From Ipomoea triloba (lineage: Eukaryota; Streptophyta; Magnoliopsida; Solanales; Convolvulaceae), in NCBI RefSeq assembly GCF_003576645.1, contig NC_044930.1, positions 21,648,515 through 21,712,514 on the forward strand: 64,000 nt of DNA. The letters run 5' to 3'. Made by a program: the position numbers and the translations under genes. Positions 23,620 through 33,718 of this stretch are shown one piece after another. The notes under the pieces are model-generated. The model searched no databases and was not told the DNA's origin. It saw only the letters and a list, made by a program, of their open reading frames with translations. Numbering within the stretch: position 1 is the first letter of the stretch; each line of letters begins with the position of its first letter.

Positions 23620-24272
23620 AAAAACGGGGTGAAAACCAACACAAATATCATCTACCTTCCTAAAAAAACTACAACTTTCTGTTGATCAACTCTTATTCTA
23701 CCCCAGTGTAATCGGTTGCAGATCAGAGGCTCTATCATCAGCAGTACTCTCCAATGGAGCAGCATTAATCACCTTAATTCTCACCGTACCCCCTTACCCA
23801 TCATCTTCTTTGTGCTCTTTGCCACAATTTTCTGCTTCTTCCGAACCACATTGCCACCATCAGTCTCCATATCACTGCCATTTCCACCGCAACCTTCAAC
23901 CCTGATCTGCACAAACCCTGCACATAGACACCACATCCGCTGGCTTCTGCATTTCTCATTCCAACACCTCATGCAACACTCTCTGAAAACTATAGGATAC
24001 TCGTACACATAGTAGCAGTAGGGACACATAGTCTCCGACCCGCTTCAAAATTTCGGATTCATTTTCAGCTCCTCGTCGAACAGAGCTCTCTGTGCCGGCA
24101 CAGAAAGCACTAACTACGCGTCAATGATGAGCCTATACGCCTCTTCCGCTCAAGCAAAGTGTTTCTCCCTAGGGCTTAAAATGGCATACAGTTTTTCGGG
24201 GTTTTAATCAGGTCAAAATCTCACGTAAAGTGAGGGACGCCGAGTATTGAAGGGTGGATTCTCCCGCGAGGC
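23620..24272 (-). pseudogene. J-domain (DnaJ-like) protein pseudogene, copy 4
   Basis: From about 24272 downward the minus strand encodes the J-like domain with degenerate HPD site, ALSVPAQRALFDEELN, then MCPYCYYVYEYPIVFRECCM, SWTPF-related sequence (partly deleted) and the lysine-rich tail VVRKKQKIVAKSTKKMMGKG. A TGA in the J domain and further shifts break it. The first of these stops is shared by every copy that keeps the region. Confidence 0.8.
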
Positions 24273-24589
24273 CTATTATGGACAGCCCTTCATGGGATTG
24301 GATCCCAACCAAGGAAAAGCGACCTTGGGGGAGACCGTCTATTGCACACAAGAGATGTTCTCCAGTTTTTCACCAAACATTAAAAAAAAATATGGAATTA
24401 AATTTAATACGTCAATAGTATAGTGAGCAATTGTATAATAATATGCACCATAATCAAATACATATAATTATTATATAATCATTGCATTGATTAGTTATGA
24501 TTAATTGTATGATAATTTAGTAAGTAAAAAAATTTATTAGACAATAATAATGAAAAATATAAATTGATCAATAGTTCATTCTATATTAT

Positions 24590-24745
24590 TTAAACGGTTA
24601 AGTTCACGGTATAAATTGTCACGAATGTAATATTTAGCCGACCACGATAGATATTTTTAACATGACAGTTATCAATAACTAACATTTGTACAACATTGTC
24701 TTCTACATTGAATAAGATCATATAATTTGTTTGTGCAATTTTTTT
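24590..24745 (-). pseudogene. Inverted B3-like fragment B, copy in block 4
   Basis: The sequence is the reverse complement of 17230-17390 (VILFNVEDNVVQMLVI, then NCHVKNIYPWSAKYYI), truncated on its 5' coding side at about 24745 where a poly-A-rich stretch begins. Confidence 0.6.
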
Positions 24746-24839
24746 TTACCGTTAAAAAAAAAACAACGAGAAGAGGGACGGAATAACTATTTGTTACCGT
24801 AAAAAAAAAAAAAAGAACGAGAAGAGGGTCAGAATTACG

Positions 24840-25108
24840 GAACTTACCCACAAGAGTCGGACTACTTGAGCCCGACTATTATAAGAGTCGGACAAAAGTA
24901 GTCCGACTGTCAAGTACTTCGCAAAAAAAAAAAAAAAAAAAAGCATATTTAGAGTTTTTTTTTTTTTTTTTGTGGAAAAGTCATACTTCCATTCTCGGTC
25001 ATTTTCTTGTTTTTTTATTCTTTTTAGCCGGATCTTTAATATTTTTTAAAAAAATATATAATAGAAACGGACTATTTGACGAGAGACGGACTACTAGAGT
25101 CCGACTGT
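24840..25108. repeat. GTCGGACT-rich segment
   Basis: The 8-mer GTCGGACT and its complement AGTCCGAC recur in both orientations about seven times, separated by A- and T-rich runs (24860-24920 and 25070-25108). The same segment appears at 54700-54985 and 61890-62170. Clustered short motifs in both orientations resemble subterminal transposase-binding repeats, but no element ends are visible. There is no gene. Confidence 0.55.
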
Positions 25109-25129
25109 CACTACAAAAAATTAATTGTT

Positions 25130-25210
25130 TAGCGACATATACTTAGCGGCGGTTATATATAACCGCCTCTAAATAACTATTTTGAGGCGGTTATAAAAAC
25201 CGCCCCTAAT
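25130..25210. repeat. Left subterminal GCGGTT/AACCGCC repeats of the CACTA element
   Basis: Pairs such as GGCGGTTATATATAACCGCC form short palindromes close to the left end. In CACTA elements such arrays bind the transposase (TNPA-like). Confidence 0.85.
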
Positions 25211-25339
25211 TTAATATGCAAATCTAAATAATTAATTTTTAGCAATAATTACTTGATACAATTCATCATAATTGCCACTAAATCTCTTTTTAAAAAATTA
25301 TTTCTAGTTATATTGTATTTATATATTCTCTAAACACTT

Positions 25340-25625
25340 AAAGTCGCAGCAGCGGACACCGCAGAATCGGACGTCCGACGACGCCTCCCCTGACCTCCCC
25401 TGCGTTGACGACGACGGTGACGCCTCCCCTGACCTTCACTGCAAGGCTACGACGACACTACAGACTCGAATGCTGCCTTCCGCCGCTTGCCCGCTCGCCC
25501 GCCCTCCCGCCCTCCTCTACGACAGATATAGAAGAAAAATCTCGACTTCTGGATTTCCAGTTGGAAGACCCGGCTGAGTGTGAGGCAGAGGTGTTTGGTC
25601 GCGGAGGAGTGAGTCCACCCAGGCT
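25340..25625 (+). pseudogene. Captured GC-rich first-exon-like fragment
   Basis: This is a GC-rich island in AT-rich DNA, open in one frame from 25405 (MTTTVTPPLTFTARLRRHYR... to EVFGRGGVSPPRL), ending at a GTAAGT donor-like site at 25626. It looks like a plant 5' UTR plus first exon, probably captured with its promoter. I do not recognise the protein. A small exon-like piece at 25814-25871, with AG and GTAAGA borders, follows. Confidence 0.45.
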
Positions 25626-26429
25626 GTAAGTCTATTGTATGTCTTCAATCTTTGTTTCGCGTCTATGTGATTTCGACTAGTTGCGATGTAGTGATGTGAA
25701 GGATTCGAGAAATCTAGGGTTTATTGTTGAGCTTAATGAAACAGCTTTCTTTTAATTATTTGTCTAATTCATTTATAATTGACCTAATGTACTTATGTAA
25801 CTTACATGTGTAGTTATCTTTGCTTGTTCACCCGGATTTGCAAGCATCTACAAGCAAAAGAGGCTTTGGTGGTAAGAAATGTGTTTTTCTCCCACTCATT
25901 TCATAAAATTGTAATTGTGATTATTTTTTTTAGTGAAAGGGCCTCTTCAATTAACTGAGTTTATGCCTCTTTCTCCTGATTAGGGGTGAAAGTTGACAAT
26001 ACAGGTTTTCCTGATTATTTTGTTCATTTGTTAACATACTTCAACTGATAATTTGAGGTTGCATTATCTGCATTTAGTGTAATGCTACATAATTTTTGTT
26101 CAAAAATCAACCATTTTAAGAAAGGCAGGGGTAGATTGGGGATGCATTTGAGGGATTTGATGGGCATTTCAGTGAAAACGAAGTGATAAATCTGTTCTTG
26201 AACAAGTTAAAATAGATGATTTTATTTATAGAGTGCTTTTTAGCTTACACGATCTTAAGTCAAGATGATGATTATTACTACGGAGAATTATTTAGTATCT
26301 GCAAAACCAGGGGATAGAAATTTCGTCACTATCCATATATTCGTATAGATATCTGTTTGGGAATTCTACATTTATTCATGGATTTACCAATCTGACAATG
26401 GGAGTATTTATCATGCTAAAACTTAACAG

Positions 26430-26566
26430 GGCTTGTGAAACTGCATCATGCTGTAAAGACTTGTGAGTATGAAGATGTTCATACCCTGTGGGAAATAGTG
26501 AAGAGATATGATAAAGAGATGGCCAGATCTTCATCATCGTGCAAAAGACGACAACGTTGGAATATG
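26430..26566 (+). pseudogene. Captured exon of unrecognised gene
   Basis: The exon is bounded by CAG at 26427-26429 and a GTAT donor at 26567. It encodes GLVKLHHAVKTCEYEDVHTL, then WEIVKRYDKEMARSSSSCKR, with no stop. The charged, regular sequence looks like a real plant exon, but I cannot name the family. The open frame continues through a short intron-like stretch into the RHD3-like exon, so a chimeric product is conceivable. Confidence 0.45.
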
Positions 26567-26614
26567 GTATATCTCACATTTAACTCTGTAAATTGTGTTT
26601 TTTTTCCCATGAAA

Positions 26615-27679
26615 GTGGCTAACCTAAGACAACGGTTCTTTCACTCTATTGAACCTCGCGGGCTTGATGGAGATAGGAGGGCAGTTGTTCCTGCTTCAGG
26701 TTTTTCATTTAGTGCACAGCAAATATGGAAAATTATAAAAGAAAACAAGGATCTTGATCTTCACAAGGTTATTACCTACAAATCTAGCATGAATTTTCTA
26801 GTTAAGTATTTTTCTAGTTTCTTGGTGATATATATGATTGTGTGGTATAAATAAAGGTTATGGTGGCCACTGTAGGATGTGAAGAAATTTTCAATGAAAA
26901 ATATACTGCTTTTTCTGCAAATGAGGTATATTTACTTAATTTTGGAATGATTTAGTTAAATGCATTGTGCTCCCATTGTTTCCGCTAAACTAAAGAACAT
27001 CATTATTATTTAATTTTAATGTGATCATATCATAGAAATGGTGTTGACCAGAGACAGAAGTAAGAGTGGCAAAAGAAAAGTGTTGGAAGAGAAATTGTTG
27101 CATGTAATGTTGGCTCAGAACACTAAAGTTTTTGCTATTTACACATGGATGCCATAGGCCCAAATGTTATGTCCATTTAGTATTCTTCTAATTTCAAAAG
27201 CAACGGGTCACTTATCACCACCCCCACCCCACCCCCACCCCCCCGCGCGTTTAGAATTGTAATTTATAACTATATTATGTTATTTTCAAATATCAAAGCT
27301 TTAGAGCAGTCCATCTTCCCCTATCACACTCTCAGAACTTGCTCTAATAAATCAGTTCAATAATATTTACTATCTTCTTGATAGGATATATTTGTTCTGG
27401 ATTGGTATATCTATCTTTTTCAAAAATAATTTTTGAGAAGGAGCTGATGAGAACGTCATAGAGAAATACAGTTCCAAGAGTGATATATTGGTGTTTTCTT
27501 TTTTGCTACATGCCGGTTCTTCATGATGTTATTCTTTTCTTATGTTGTAGCTTGTCCAATCGGCCTACCAATCCATGCTAGGACATGTACGATCTAAGGC
27601 TATGGAAAAATTCAAAGAAATGTTCAATAATGTATTGAATGGAGGGAAGGGCTTTGCCGTGGTTGCTTCTGAGTGCAGT
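26615..27679 (+). pseudogene. RHD3: Captured RHD3 (atlastin-like ER GTPase) exon fragments
   Basis: Three exon-like pieces match the middle domain of ROOT HAIR DEFECTIVE 3, a membrane-anchored dynamin-like GTPase that fuses ER tubules. They are 26615-26767 (VANLRQRFFHSIEPRGLDGD ... VVPASGFSFSAQQIWKIIKE ... NKDLDLHK), 26856-26925 (VMVATVGCEEIFNEKYTAFS) and 27551-27679 (LVQSAYQSMLGHVRSKAMEK ... NNVLNGGKGFAVVAS). A decayed exon may lie near 27038. Introns keep GT/AG-like borders. The N-terminal GTP-binding domain and C-terminal membrane anchors are absent, so it is a captured fragment with no RHD3 activity. Stops and shifts occur between pieces. Confidence 0.88.
27215..27247 (+). repeat. C-rich simple repeat
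   Basis: A tract of CCACCCC-type repeats ends in CCGCGCG, inside an intron-like part of the CACTA element. Confidence 0.9.
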
Positions 27680-27778
27680 GAGTCTTGTTTTAAAATTGAT
27701 CAGTTCCATAATTTTTTAAAATTCTTTCGTCGCCTATAATTGACTCTGAAACTTGTGCTGATGAGTGCTACATTGCAG

Positions 27779-27907
27779 GTTGAAGACTTTGTGTTTGGCG
27801 GAAGAATTTTTCACTCCTTAAACTATGATGGTGAATTTGCAATTCCCTTGGGAGAAGATGGAAACATTGCTTCATTGAAGGCTACTTTTGAAGCTTTGGC
27901 TGGGTGA
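27779..27907 (+). pseudogene. Captured terminal-exon-like fragment, unrecognised
   Basis: After an intron-like TTGCAG border the frame reads VEDFVFGGRIFHSLNYDGEF, then AIPLGEDGNIASLKATFEAL, and ends with TGA at 27905-27907. It is open, of ordinary composition, and does not resemble RHD3, so it comes from another gene. I cannot identify it. Confidence 0.4.
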
Positions 27908-28224
27908 ATCAAATGCCTCTAGTTCCCAATTGCTAGTTCCTAATTGAGCAACAGCTCCTGCATCTTGCTCAGCTTCGTGTATTCATTCATTGTGTTGTAT
28001 TCATTGTCATGCTTTCCTGCATTGCATCTGCTCAGCTTCGTGTATTTGAAGAATAGTGTTTTGTGATTGCAAATATTATTTGACAAATATTAATTACAAT
28101 TGATTTTCTTTCCAATTAAATGTGTACATAGAGTTTATTTGTGATTGCAATACGTATTTGAATATATAGATTTTTGAAGAAATATAATTAAATGATAATT
28201 GTAAAAACATAATAATGTAATTAT

Positions 28225-28565
28225 AAAATATTTAGCGACGCTTAAATAATCGCCTCTAATATTTTTAAAAATAAATAAAAAATATTTAGCGACACGTAAT
28301 AACCGCCACTAAGATTTAAATGAACAAATAAATAGATATATTTAGAGGCGGTTTTGAAACCGCCGCTAAAAGCAAAAGTAAAACACATCACTTTTAGAGG
28401 CGGTTATAAAATCGCCGCTAAATGCAATGCGATCAAGAATTCCCACACTTGTCTAAAACCGCCTCTAAATCCTTCGCGACACACTATTTAGACACGGTTG
28501 AAGAACCGCCTCTAAACAACTTAGTGGCGGTTGTAAACCGCCTCTAAATAATAAATTAACCGCCT
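28225..28565. repeat. Right subterminal repeats of the CACTA element
   Basis: More than ten copies of TTTAGAGGCGGTT and its complement AACCGCCTCTAAA lie in both orientations, ending about 25 bp before the right terminus. They are the counterpart of the left-end repeats. Confidence 0.9.
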
Positions 28566-28592
28566 CTAAGAAACCTTTTTGGTGTAGTGTGT

Positions 28593-29046
28593 ATGGTTGG
28601 TTAGTAAGATTGTTTTGTTCAGATTTTATTCTTAAGATTTTATTTTGTTAGTTTTAAAACAATAGCAAAATATTGTCATTTCCTATACATATGATTTCGG
28701 TGTTTGGGATGTTTAAAATTAAACGTATTAATATTTCAATGATAGATGTTACTAAATGTAGTTTTCCAATATTTAGTATGGTTCTACCATTAATATGGCT
28801 ATATAAATTAAATTGTTAGTGTAGTCTTAAATTTAATTTGTCCTAAGTTTAGTAAAAATGTAATACTCTATAATAAATAATAGAAAGTGCATTTGAAGAG
28901 TACATTAATTTAGAGAGAGAAACTGATCTATCGAATTTGGGAGAGTTAGATTATTATCATTTAGTTATAGTAGGTGTTATAGGAATCATATGGTTCAAAA
29001 TTTTATCAGTAATAATGAGTCAAATACGCCGTCATATTTCCTATTA
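28593..29046 (+). other. Block sequence between CACTA and gypsy insertions, no gene
   Basis: This AT-rich block DNA matches 54985-55850 (minus the MITE there) and 62170-62620. No coding sequence was seen. It ends in the target sequence TGGTC duplicated by the gypsy element. Confidence 0.8.
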
Positions 29047-29309
29047 TGGTCTGATGAGACCGGAATGCAACAAATAAATGATCCATTAAAAGTTTCGAGT
29101 GGCCCGGTAACAAGATCTAAGTCAAGGAAGATTCAAGAGGCTTTTAACACTTTTGTGCAAACAGATTGGAGTCCAACATCTTTTTGTGAAGAAGAAGATC
29201 AATCTGAAAAATAATTCTATTCAATTGTCTTCACATAAAAACTTTTGAAGACAATTCAGACTTCAGTATCAGATCAAATTTTCCGGTGTGAAATTATTTG
29301 CAAGGTGTA

Positions 29310-29510
29310 TTTTTTTAGGTGGGAAACTACTTTGCAAGAATTGTATTTTTTATTTTTGGGTGGAAATTACTTTTGCAAAATGTTGTATTTTTAATTTTGG
29401 GTGGGAAATTATTTTGTATTTTAATTTTGGGTGGGGAATTATTTTGTATTTTTAATTTTGGATGGGAATTACTTTTACAAAGTTGTAATTTTATTTTGGG
29501 TGGGATTAGT
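29310..29510 (+). repeat. Imperfect tandem repeats in the LTR
   Basis: About five units contain TTTTGGGTGGGAAATTA followed by TTTTGTATTTTTAA or TTTTGCAAAATTGTA. The parallel array in the 3' LTR is at 35900-36100. The LGG/LF-rich open frames 29319-29546 and 35911-36138 are produced by the repeat and are not a gene. Confidence 0.85.
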
Positions 29511-29540
29511 GACCTAGAATATTTAATACCTTATTTTCCC

Positions 29541-29549
29541 CTATAAATA
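29541..29549 (+). promoter_or_regulatory. TATA box of the 5' LTR promoter
   Basis: CTATAAATA lies near the middle of the LTR, downstream of the tandem repeats, where the U3/R boundary of a plant LTR promoter is expected. The same box is at 36133-36141 in the 3' LTR. Confidence 0.6.
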
Positions 29550-30009
29550 CCCCATAAACCCAATGGTTTGAGACACACCTTGTAAGAATTCAATTTGAGT
29601 GAAATTTCTCTCTTTTCTTTGCATGAGAAGTGCATTGAAGTTTTAGGTTGTTTGTGAGAAGCAATCAATCTTGGTAGGCTAGTGAGAAGCTAGTTTATCC
29701 CCCCCTTATCTTGTTCTTTATATTCACACACATATCCAAAAACCCAAAAAGAATACTATTACTCATATTATATAGCTAATTTTATTTTTGTATCTTAATT
29801 CTAGTGCTAGATTCCTAGTACTCTAATTCTTAGCTTGCTTAATAATCTAAGGGTTGAGAGTATTATTTGTTAGTTTGGTCAGACATTTGTAGAGTTGGGA
29901 TCTCAAAATCCAAGAGTCTACAAGGTAAGATCCTCTTTTGGACACGAAAGGTTCTTGAGTGATTCCTTGAGTGTGCACTTATTGCGGGAAGCAATCCGTG
30001 TACGCATCA

Positions 30010-30470
30010 NNNNNNNNNNNNNNNNNNNNNNNNNNNNNNNNNNNNNNNNNNNNNNNNNNNNNNNNNNNNNNNNNNNNNNNNNNNNNNNNNNNNNNNNNNN
30101 NNNNNNNNNNNNNNNNNNNNNNNNNNNNNNNNNNNNNNNNNNNNNNNNNNNNNNNNNNNNNNNNNNNNNNNNNNNNNNNNNNNNNNNNNNNNNNNNNNNN
30201 NNNNNNNNNNNNNNNNNNNNNNNNNNNNNNNNNNNNNNNNNNNNNNNNNNNNNNNNNNNNNNNNNNNNNNNNNNNNNNNNNNNNNNNNNNNNNNNNNNNN
30301 NNNNNNNNNNNNNNNNNNNNNNNNNNNNNNNNNNNNNNNNNNNNNNNNNNNNNNNNNNNNNNNNNNNNNNNNNNNNNNNNNNNNNNNNNNNNNNNNNNNN
30401 NNNNNNNNNNNNNNNNNNNNNNNNNNNNNNNNNNNNNNNNNNNNNNNNNNNNNNNNNNNNNNNNNNNNNN
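30010..30470. other. Assembly gap of 461 N
   Basis: This gap lies immediately after the 5' LTR. It hides the primer-binding site and part of the leader. The long open frames spanning it (29895-30627) are artefacts of translating N. A run of about 18 A follows the gap. Confidence 0.98.
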
Positions 30471-30784
30471 AAAAAAAAAAAAAAAAAACCACCTGTGTCA
30501 GTTTCAAACACACTCTGTGTTAGTTTCTACATCACTCTGTACATGCTATTTCCTACCTTTCGTGCTTACTAGACTCAAACTATACAAGTGTTTGGTTTGT
30601 TGTTTGTGGTGGATACAACCCTTGTGAATTTTAAGCTTTGTTAAGGACCAAGAGGAAAAGAACTAGTACTTGAGAAAAAAAAAAAGTCAAAAAAAAGAAA
30701 AGAGTGAATGAACTATGAATGATTAAATATTTCCTTTTGATTACTATCTTCTTATTTTTGCATTTTTTTTTTTTACTTAAAGGA

Positions 30785-31100
30785 ATGTCAAGTATGGCTA
30801 GTACTAGTGAACAAGGTAGTATTATTGCCCAAATGGAGAAAATGATGACCATGATGAAAGTCCTGGATTAAGAAGAACAACGAGAGAACATCTTCTATGG
30901 CAAATGCAAGATTCCCGGTGCTACATGCAGTTTCATCATTGATGGGGGNTTTTTTTTTTTACTTAAAGGAATGTCAAGTATGGCTAGTACTAGTGAACAA
31001 GGTAGTATTATTGCCCAAATGGAGAAAATGATGACCATGATGAAAGTCCTGGATTAAGAAGAACAACGAGAGAACATCTTCTATGGCAAATGCAAGATTC
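30785..31100 (+). pseudogene. Gag remnant fused to protease (contains assembly duplicate)
   Basis: The frame begins MSSMASTSEQGSIIAQMEKM and continues briefly to a TAA, then runs on into ...EEQRENIFYGKCKIPGATC, which is the sequence just before the gypsy protease. Capsid, nucleocapsid and zinc knuckle are absent, so several hundred codons of gag have been lost. Positions 30950-31134 repeat 30764-30948 after the n at 30949 and are an assembly duplicate. Confidence 0.75.
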
Positions 31101-31134
31101 CCGGTGCTACATGCAGTTTCATCATTGATGGGGG
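30949..31134 (+). other. Assembly duplicate of 30764-30948
   Basis: A single n at 30949 is followed by a repeat of the preceding 185 bases (offset 186), with no difference noticed. Sequence then continues normally. Same signature as at 14729, 33719, 41401 and 44391. Confidence 0.92.
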
Positions 31135-31525
31135 GAGTTGTACCAATGTGATCAGCGAGGATGTAGTTAATGCAATGAAAATACCAACAATCCAACATCC
31201 TCAACCCTATAAGCTACAATGGCTTAATGATGATGGTGAACTAAAGGTACACAAACAAGCCCTCATTTCTATTTCCATTGGAAAATATCAAGATGATGTG
31301 TTATGTGATGTGATCCCAATGCATGCTTGTCACATCTTGCTTGGTCGGCCATGGCAATATGACCGAGACACCTTACACCATGGTAAAACAAATAAGTACA
31401 CCATTCATAAGGGAGGTAAGAAGTATACTTTGACTCTACTAGCACCAAAAGAAGTGTACAACCTACAAGTAATTGAGAGAAGAACTTGCCCAAAAGGCAA
31501 AAGAGGCCATGAAGGAAGCCACTAG
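31100..31525 (+). pseudogene. Gypsy retropepsin domain
   Basis: The frame reads CSFIIDGGSCTNVISEDVV, with the Asp of the retropepsin active site in a DGG context, and VIPMHACHILLGRPWQYDRD (the ILLGRPW flap-distal motif). It normally matures Gag-Pol. The frame shifts relative to RT at about 31472-31480, so a continuous polyprotein is not encoded. Confidence 0.88.
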
Positions 31526-32986
31526 TGGAAAACAAAAGACCATAGCTCATGAGAAGAACCAAAGAAAGGAAGGGATGAAGAAGGACACTACGCAATCATC
31601 TCATAATTTGCTCATGACAAAGGGAGAAGTGGAGCAAGCCTTAAGAAGCGGAGAAGGAGTTTTCTTACTTTACCCGATTGATTTTTGTTTAAATTTTATT
31701 AAAAGTGAAATTATCCCTTCTGATGTTTCTGCTTTGCTTTCTAAATTTGCAGATGTCTTTCCCGAAGAGTTACCAAAGGGGTTACCTCCAATTCGTGAGA
31801 TTGAGCATCAAATTGATCTCATACCTGGAGCACGTTTGCCTAATAGACCAGCATATCGCACCAATCCCAACGAGTCCAAAGAGATTCAACGTCAAGTTGA
31901 TGAGTTGTTACAAGCTGGATTCATCCAAGAAAGCCTTATCCCATGTGCTGTACCCGTACTACTTGTACCAAAGAAAGATGGCACGTGGCGGATGTGTGTT
32001 GATTGTCGCGCCATCAATAACATCACGGTAAAGTATCGCTATCCTATTCCTAGGTTAGATGATATGCTTGATGAATTGCATGGGGCTGAAATTTTCAGTA
32101 AAATAGATCTAAGAAGAGGTTATCATCAAATTAGAATGCAAAAGGGAGATGAATGGAAAACTGCCTTCAAGACTAAAAATGGTCTCTATGAACGGTTAGT
32201 TATGCCATTTGGATTAACAAATGCCCTAGCACCTTCATGAGATTGATGAACCATGTTCTTAGGAATTTTATTGGAAAATTTGTTGTTGTGTATTTTGATG
32301 ATATTCTCATTTACAGCAAAGACCCTCAAAAGCATATAATACATCTTAAAGAAGTCTTTCTTGTTTTAAGAAGAGAACAATTGTATGCTAACCTTGAGAA
32401 ATGCTATTTTGGTGTGGAAAGTGTTGTTTTTCTTGGTTTTATAGTAAGTTCTAAAGGCATTGAAGTGGATGAGACCAAGATACAAGCAATTCGAGATTGG
32501 CCAACACCAAAAACAGCAACTGAAGTCCGTAGTTTCCATGGTCTTGCCAGTTTCTATAGGAGATTTGTCAAGGACTTCAGTACAATTGCGGCCCCGTTGA
32601 ATGAACTTGTGAAAAAAGATGTTAAATTTGAATGGGGCTCTAAACAAGAACAAGCCTTTCAAACCCTCAAGGAAAAATTGTGTTCTGCTCAGGTACTTTC
32701 GTTACCAAACTTTGATAAAACTTTTGAGATTGAGTGTGATGCATCTGGGATAGGTATTGGAGCTGTTCTTATGCAAGAAGGACATCCTATTGCCTACTTT
32801 AGTGAGAAATTAAGTGGTCCTGCACTTAATTACTCTACATATGATAAGGAGTTATATGCACTTGTAAGAACTCTTGAGACCTGGGAGCATTACCTATGGT
32901 TTAAAGAGTTTGTCATACACTCCGATCATGAGGCACTCAAACACCTTAGGGGGCAAGGTAAGTTAAGCAAGAGACATGCGAAATAG
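31473..32986 (+). pseudogene. Gypsy reverse transcriptase and RNase H
   Basis: From about 31700 the frame shows the RT domain: LPNRPAYRTNP, VLLVPKKDGTWRMCVDCRAI, IDLRRGYHQIR and MPFGLTNA. A one-base deletion at about 32222-32226 shifts the frame. The second part (from 32237) continues with the catalytic box [13 protein letters not shown], then [14 protein letters not shown], and RNase H ([20 protein letters not shown], later [13 protein letters not shown]). A TAG at 32984-32986 sits where the family has Trp. The enzyme copied the element RNA in virus-like particles; here it is disrupted. Confidence 0.93.
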
Positions 32987-33718
32987 CTTGAGTTTATTGA
33001 AGCATTTCCGTATGTTATCAAGTATAAACAAGGTAAGGAAAACCGAGTGGCTGATGCTTTATCTCGAAGGTATGCTCTACTTTCATCATTACAAGCCAAA
33101 TTACTTGGTTTTGAATTTCTTAAAGAATTGTATAGTAATGATGTTGATTTTGCAGAAAAATATAAGGCATGTTCTACAACTCCAATTGGCAAATATTATC
33201 TACTTGATGGATATTTGTTCAAAGAAAATAGATTGTGTGTGCCAAATTGTTCTTTAAGAGAAATGTTCATTAAGGAAGCCCATAGTGGTGGATTAATGGG
33301 ACACATCTGTGTGACTAAAACTTATGAAGTCCTACATGGACACTTCTTTTGGCCCAAGTTAAGAAGGGATGTGGAATTGTTTGTTAGAAAATGTGTTACT
33401 TGCAAACAAGCTAAATCACGATCTCTCCCACAAGGGTTATAAACACCATTAATTGTTCCTAAGGAACCCTGGACTGATTTATCTATGGATTTTATAGTAG
33501 GGTTACCTAGAAGTAGAAGGGGCCATGACTCAATCTATGTTGTTGTTGATCGATTTAGTAAAATGGCTCATTTTATTGGTTGTCACAAAACTAATGATGC
33601 CTCTCATATTGCAGATTTATTCTTCAAAGAGGTAGTGCGTTTACATGGGATTCCACGCACCATTGTGTCCGATCGAGATGCCAAGTTTCTAAGTCATTTT
33701 TAGCGAATACTTTGGGGA
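32987..33718 (+). pseudogene. Gypsy integrase, N-terminal and core part
   Basis: After the RNase H end ([15 protein letters not shown]) comes the integrase HHCC finger ([10 protein letters not shown] ... [16 protein letters not shown]), closed by TAA at 33440-33442. The core follows with [19 protein letters not shown] and the second Asp in IVSDRDAKF, closed by TAG at 33701-33703. The frame continues at 35014 once the duplicated stretch is removed. Confidence 0.92.

Larger units (their letters stand above)
25109..28589 (+). mobile_element. Gene-capturing CACTA (En/Spm) element, non-autonomous
   Basis: The element starts CACTACAAAAAA and ends GGTGTAGTG, with a 3-bp duplication TGT at 25106-25108 and 28590-28592. 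Two paralogous sites lacking it (about 54979-54984 and 62164-62169) read straight through with one TGT. Both ends carry many copies of a 7-9-bp motif (GCGGTT / AACCGCC), as in CACTA subterminal regions. There is no transposase. The interior holds exon-like pieces of several host genes with splice signals, including RHD3-type exons. The element is 3,481 bp long. Confidence 0.95.
20930..29046 (+). repeat. Block copy 4 with LINE, hAT and CACTA insertions
   Basis: The usual order is kept: opening (20930-21400), segment with LINE (21700-22300), middle segment in long form with hAT MITE (22820-23430), J pseudogene, inverted B3 fragment, GTCGGACT-rich segment, CACTA insertion, then 28593-29046. It continues after the gypsy element from 36608 to about 37097. 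Confidence 0.85.
29052..30009 (+). repeat. 5' LTR of the gypsy element
   Basis: The 958-bp LTR is TG...CA bounded. It contains a block of imperfect ~40-bp repeats (29310-29510), a TATA-like box (29541-29549) and, at its start, an open frame that duplicates the C-terminal pol codons of the 3' LTR. It ends directly at the assembly gap, which hides the primer-binding site. Confidence 0.93.

Noticed and set aside
26435..26854. A single intact 139-codon gene
   Set aside because: It joins an unrecognised exon, an intron-like stretch with a GTAT donor, and an RHD3 exon. It reflects captured exons within a CACTA element.
29319..29546. Glycine/leucine-rich 75-codon frame in the LTRs
   Set aside because: Produced by the ~40-bp LTR repeats and present at the same place in both LTRs, with no domain.
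29895..30627. Open frames of 168-225 codons across 29895-30627 on both strands
   Set aside because: They are translations of the N gap with a few flanking codons, so there is no evidence of coding.
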